Positions 21,652 to 24,649 of a stretch of 24,649 nucleotides of DNA are shown here, piece by piece; the first letter of the stretch is position 1, and each line of letters begins with the position of its first letter. The DNA is taken from the NCBI GenBank assembly GCA_036399715.1, contig DASWMO010000107.1:1-24649 (forward strand). Reading direction: 5' to 3'. The stretch is from DASVSE01 sp036399715 (GTDB taxonomy: Bacteria; Bacteroidota; Rhodothermia; Rhodothermales; Rubricoccaceae). A program made the position numbers and the translations under genes. Under the pieces are notes generated by a model. That model worked only from the letters and a program-made list of their open reading frames with translations. It was not told the DNA's origin and made no database searches.

Positions 21652-21682
21652 GGGTGAGCACGCCACACGAGACACGGGATCG

Positions 21683-22777
21683 ATGACCTTCCAGTATTCC
21701 GAGTGGGACGCCGCCCGCCACGACGCCGGCCGCTCCACGTTCGACACCCTCTTCGACCTCTTCCAGCAACTCCTCCTCCACACCGGCGGCGACGCCGACG
21801 AGGCCCTGCGCTGGCTCACGGCCGTCGACAAGCAGTACGGCATCTCGGACGAGGGTATGGGCCTCGGCGACTTTATCGAGGAGCTCAAAAACCGCGGCTA
21901 CATCGCCCGCGACGAGCAGACCGGCGAGGTCACGATCACGGGTAAGGCCACGCGTGCCCTCCGCGAGCGCTCGCTCGAAGACATTTTCGGCGGCCTCCAG
22001 CGAGCGGGCCGCGGGACGCACAAGACGCCGTTCGCCGGGACGGGGGACGAGCGCCAGCCCGAGACGCGGCCCTACTCCTTCGGCGACTCCGTCGCCGATC
22101 TCGACGTCACGGCGACGCTCTCGAACGCCTACCGCCGCAACTCCGAGTTCTCGCTCGAGCCCGACGACTTCGAGGTCTTCGAGACGGACCACCACACGTC
22201 CGTGGCAACGGTCCTCATGATCGACCTCTCGCACTCGATGGTCCTCTACGGCGAGGACCGCATCACGCCCGCCCGCAAGACGGCCCTCGCGCTCGCCGAA
22301 CTCATCACGACGCGCTACCCCAAGGACACGCTCGACATCGTCGCCTTCGGGGACGATGCGTGGGAGGTCGAGATCAAGGACCTCCCGTTCCTCCAGGTCG
22401 GCCCATACCACACCAACACGCGCGCGGGCCTGGAGCGCGCCCGGACGATCCTCAAGCGCCGCAAGAACCGCAACAAGCAGATCTTTATGATCACGGACGG
22501 CAAGCCGTCCGCGCACTTCGTCAACGGGCGGCTCTACAAGAATCCGTACGGCCTCGACCGCCAGATCGTCAACAAGGTGCTCGATCAGGGCGCGATGGCG
22601 CGCCGCGAGGGCATCCCGATCACGACGTTCATGATCGCCCGCGACCCGGCCCTCCAGGACTTCGTGCGCCAACTCACGGAGACGAACAAAGGCCGCGCCT
22701 ACTACTCGCGCCTCGACGACCTCGGCGGCTTTCTCTTCGAGGACTACGTCCGCAACCGCCGCAAGACGGTCCGCTGA
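21683..22777 (+). CDS. VWA-domain protein, COG4867-like
   Basis: The 364-residue protein has an N-terminal helical region (1-170; STFDTLFDLFQQLLLHTGG and SISDEGMG-like segments) and a von Willebrand factor A domain from about 175. The metal-ion-dependent adhesion site is intact: D181-L-S183-H-S185 (MIDLSHSM), T244 (GPYHTNT) and D272 (ITDGKP). This is the type of protein often encoded beside an AAA ATPase related to magnesium chelatase/MoxR, acting with it as a chaperone-like pair. No such ATPase is in the window. I start at ATG 21683 (MTFQYSEW); the frame extends to 21638 without family support. It is separated from ksgA by 36 bp and may be cotranscribed with it. Confidence 0.85.
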   Translation: MTFQYSEWDAARHDAGRSTFDTLFDLFQQLLLHTGGDADEALRWLTAVDKQYGISDEGMGLGDFIEELKNRGYIARDEQTGEVTITGKATRALRERSLEDIFGGLQRAGRGTHKTPFAGTGDERQPETRPYSFGDSVADLDVTATLSNAYRRNSEFSLEPDDFEVFETDHHTSVATVLMIDLSHSMVLYGEDRITPARKTALALAELITTRYPKDTLDIVAFGDDAWEVEIKDLPFLQVGPYHTNTRAGLERARTILKRRKNRNKQIFMITDGKPSAHFVNGRLYKNPYGLDRQIVNKVLDQGAMARREGIPITTFMIARDPALQDFVRQLTETNKGRAYYSRLDDLGGFLFEDYVRNRRKTVR

Positions 22778-22794
22778 GGCCCGCCCGGCGGCGG

Positions 22795-22802
22795 TATCCT
22801 GG
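22795..22802 (+). promoter_or_regulatory. Putative -7 element (TATCCTGG) of ksgA
   Basis: TATCCTGG ends 11 nt before the GTG at 22814, implying a very short leader. It resembles the local motif but has C in place of one T. Confidence 0.3.
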
Positions 22803-22813
22803 CCGCTCCGCCC

Positions 22814-23623
22814 GTGTCCGTCCGACCTAAAAAGCGCCTCGGCCAGCACTTTCTGCACGACGCGGCCGTCGTCCAGGCCATCGCCGAGGCGGTTCGTGCG
22901 CCTGCGGGATCGCGGGTCGTCGAGATCGGACCCGGTGAGGGCGTCCTGACGGCCGAACTGCTGAAGGCGACTCCGAATCTCACCGCCATCGAGGTCGACC
23001 CCGAGGCCGTCGCGCACCTCCGCGCCCGTTTCCCCCGCCTCGACCTCCGCGAGGCTGACGTGCTGGACGTCGACTGGCCCGCCATTCACGTCGAGTCAGG
23101 CGAGGGCGCCCCGCCGCTGACGGTCGTCGGGAATCTGCCGTACTACATCACGAGCCCGATCCTCTTCTCGCTCCTCGACGCCCGCCTGCACGTCGGCCGG
23201 GCGGTCGTGATGGTGCAGCGCGAGGTCGCCGCGCGTCTCGTCGCCCCGCACGGCTCGAAGACGTACGGGACGCTTTCGGTCTACTTCCAGCTCTTCGCCC
23301 GCACGCGCGCGCTCTTCGACGTCTCGCGGCACGCGTTCCGCCCGCCGCCGGCCGTCGAGAGCGCGGTCGTCGAGGTCGACTTCAGCGTCACGCCGCCCGA
23401 CGTTCCGTTCGAGCCGCTGCAGCGCGTCGTGAAGGCGGCCTTCGGACAGCGGCGCAAGATGTTTCGGAACAGCGTCGCGCCGCTCTTCGCGGCCGTCGGG
23501 CGCGAGATGCCGGCCGCGTTCGAGACGCTGCGCCCCGAGGCCGTCTCGCCTGAAGCCTTCGTCGCCCTTGCACAGGCCCTCGCCGGGATTCCGGCCGCGA
23601 CGCCGGACGACGCAGGCGCCTAG
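22814..23623 (+). CDS. rsmA: 16S rRNA dimethyladenosine transferase RsmA/KsgA
   Basis: The 269-residue protein is full length for RsmA (KsgA), which dimethylates the two adjacent adenosines in helix 45 of 16S rRNA (A1518 and A1519) late in small-subunit assembly, using S-adenosylmethionine. Visible motifs: KKRLGQHFLHD (10-16), the SAM loop VVEIGPGEGVLTAELLK (GPGEG 39-43), acidic E60 in AIEVDPEAV, and catalytic NLPYY (107-111) in VVGNLPYYITSPIL. The C-terminal domain contains QRRKMFRNSV. The GTG start at 22814 places MSVRPKKRLGQHF at the family N-terminus. It lies 36 bp after the VWA gene and 60 bp before mgtE. Confidence 0.97.
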   Translation: MSVRPKKRLGQHFLHDAAVVQAIAEAVRAPAGSRVVEIGPGEGVLTAELLKATPNLTAIEVDPEAVAHLRARFPRLDLREADVLDVDWPAIHVESGEGAPPLTVVGNLPYYITSPILFSLLDARLHVGRAVVMVQREVAARLVAPHGSKTYGTLSVYFQLFARTRALFDVSRHAFRPPPAVESAVVEVDFSVTPPDVPFEPLQRVVKAAFGQRRKMFRNSVAPLFAAVGREMPAAFETLRPEAVSPEAFVALAQALAGIPAATPDDAGA

Positions 23624-23683
23624 GCGGACGCCTAGACAGTCCTGGCGTGGGCGATCTTGCAGGCTTACCCCGGTTGCCCGCCC

Positions 23684-24649
23684 GTGCCCGACCTCGCCGC
23701 CCTCGACTCTGCTGACCTCGACGTCCGCGACGGCCTCGTAGACGACGTCGCGGCGCTCGTCGAGGGCGGGCAGAAGGGCATGGTCCTCAACCTCGTCGCG
23801 GACCTGCGCTCGGCCGACCTCGCGGACCTGCTCGCGCACCTGCCCGAGGAGGCCGCGCAGCAGGTCGTCCGCTGGATGCCCGGCGAGGGCACGTCCGAGG
23901 CCGTCGCCGAACTGGACTCGGCCGACCGCGCGGACCTGCTCGAAGGCCTCACGACGCGCGAACTCGTCGAGCTGCTGGACCACCTCGACACCGACGACGC
24001 GGCCGACGTCATCGCCGACGTCGACGACGCCCGCGCCGAGTCCGTCCTGACGCAGCTCGAAGACGCCGACGACGTCGAGGCCCTCCTGCGCTACGACGAG
24101 GACACGGCCGGCGGGCTCATGGGCACGGAGCTCGTCTCCGTGCCCCTCGCTGCGACCGTCGCCGAGGCGACCGAAGCCGTCCGCGCCAAGGCCGACACCG
24201 TGGACCCGGTCTACGCCGTCTACGTCATCGACGCCGACGGCCGCCTCGTCGGCGTCGTCGCGCTGACGAGCATCCTGCTCTCGCAGGCCGAGACGCCGAT
24301 TGCGAGCGTGATGGACGACGACCCCGTCACCGTCGGGGCGGACGTGGACCAGGAGGAGGTCGCGCGGCTCATGGAGCGCTACGACCTCGTCGCCCTCCCT
24401 GTCGTGTCCGCCTCGGGCAAGCTCATCGGGCGCATCACGATCGACGACGTCGTGGACGTCATCCGCGAGGAGGCCGAGGAGGACCTTCAGCGCGCGGTCG
24501 GTATTACCGGCGACGAGGAGTTGTCGTCGTCCGTGTTCTCGGTTTCGCGCGGACGGTTGCCGTGGCTGGCCGTCGGGATGGCCGGCGCGTTCGTGTCGGG
24601 CCTCGTCATCCAGGGCTTCGAGGGCGCGCTCGCACGTGCGATCGTCCTC
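23684..24649 (+). CDS. mgtE: Magnesium transporter MgtE (5' part, partial)
   Basis: The frame starts at GTG 23684 and is still open at the window edge (322 codons). It has MgtE order: an N-terminal helical superhelix (about 1-135; ADLADLLAHLPEEAAQQVVR is a repeat-like unit), the RYDEDTAGGLMGTEL signature (136-150), a CBS pair (about 150-260; SVMDDDPVTVGADVDQEEVA and RITIDDVVDVIREEAEED) and the start of the membrane domain (LPWLAVGMAGAFVSGLVIQG). MgtE is an inner-membrane Mg2+ channel gated by Mg2+ binding to the N and CBS domains. The membrane part beyond the first helix is outside the window. TTG 23657 is an in-frame alternative start. A GATCTTGC sequence about 23 nt upstream could be a degenerate promoter. 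Confidence 0.93.
   Translation, partial: MPDLAALDSADLDVRDGLVDDVAALVEGGQKGMVLNLVADLRSADLADLLAHLPEEAAQQVVRWMPGEGTSEAVAELDSADRADLLEGLTTRELVELLDHLDTDDAADVIADVDDARAESVLTQLEDADDVEALLRYDEDTAGGLMGTELVSVPLAATVAEATEAVRAKADTVDPVYAVYVIDADGRLVGVVALTSILLSQAETPIASVMDDDPVTVGADVDQEEVARLMERYDLVALPVVSASGKLIGRITIDDVVDVIREEAEEDLQRAVGITGDEELSSSVFSVSRGRLPWLAVGMAGAFVSGLVIQGFEGALARAIVL

Noticed and set aside
23657..23683. TTG 23657 as the mgtE start.
   Set aside because: It is in frame but adds a Pro/Cys/Gly stretch unlike MgtE N-termini; GTG 23684 is the simpler start, though I cannot exclude it.

Overview
The window is chromosomal DNA, very GC-rich (about 70% by eye), from a free-living bacterium. I think it is a member of Rhodothermota/Bacteroidota, close to Rhodothermales. 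The reasons are: starts without clear Shine-Dalgarno sequences; a recurring TAnCTTnG motif about 20-25 nt before starts, which resembles the Bacteroidota -7 element TAnnTTTG; a serine palmitoyltransferase-type gene; several small lipoproteins; and gene families (UPF0210, DUF445, COG4867-type VWA protein) that fit such a genome. I see no phage, plasmid, CRISPR, tRNA or rRNA. The assignment is inference from gene content, not a database search.

Layout. 2-106: 3' end of an unidentified gene, followed by a 21-bp tandem array. 375-2784 (minus): overlapping operon of an ACT-domain UPF0237-type protein, a GNAT acetyltransferase and UPF0210. 3048-5029 (plus): tatA, sucD and engB, with hairpin terminators after the first two. 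5042-6807: a small minus-strand lipoprotein, a plus-strand rhomboid protease and a minus-strand HAD phosphatase. 6863-7049: second 21-bp array. 7044-10744 (minus): MJ1255-like glycosyltransferase, serine palmitoyltransferase-type enzyme and GNAT-like acyltransferase, a candidate (glyco)sphingolipid cluster. 10745-11082: 13-bp repeats and an AT-richer palindromic element. 11083-14061 (plus): nrnA-type DHH phosphoesterase, REP-like hairpin, third 21-bp array and leucyl aminopeptidase. 14098-15513 (minus): DUF445 membrane protein. 15656-16329 (plus): YbaY-like lipoprotein and a copper-chaperone-like HMA protein. 16333-19077: a polysaccharide deacetylase-like protein (minus) divergent from an HD phosphohydrolase (plus). 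19091-19278: fourth 21-bp array. 19289-20050 (minus): enoyl-CoA isomerase-like crotonase. 20159-24649 (plus): bioY, an orphan lipoprotein, a VWA protein, ksgA and the 5' part of mgtE.

Most genes are housekeeping (protein export, TCA cycle, ribosome assembly, RNA turnover, rRNA methylation, magnesium transport). Two things deserve attention. The first is a family of four intergenic arrays, each about nine degenerate units of 21 bp (about 190 bp), with different unit sequences but the same period and copy number, each lying downstream of at least one gene end. The second is the glycosyltransferase / palmitoyltransferase / acyltransferase cluster, which may make a glycosylated sphingolipid.
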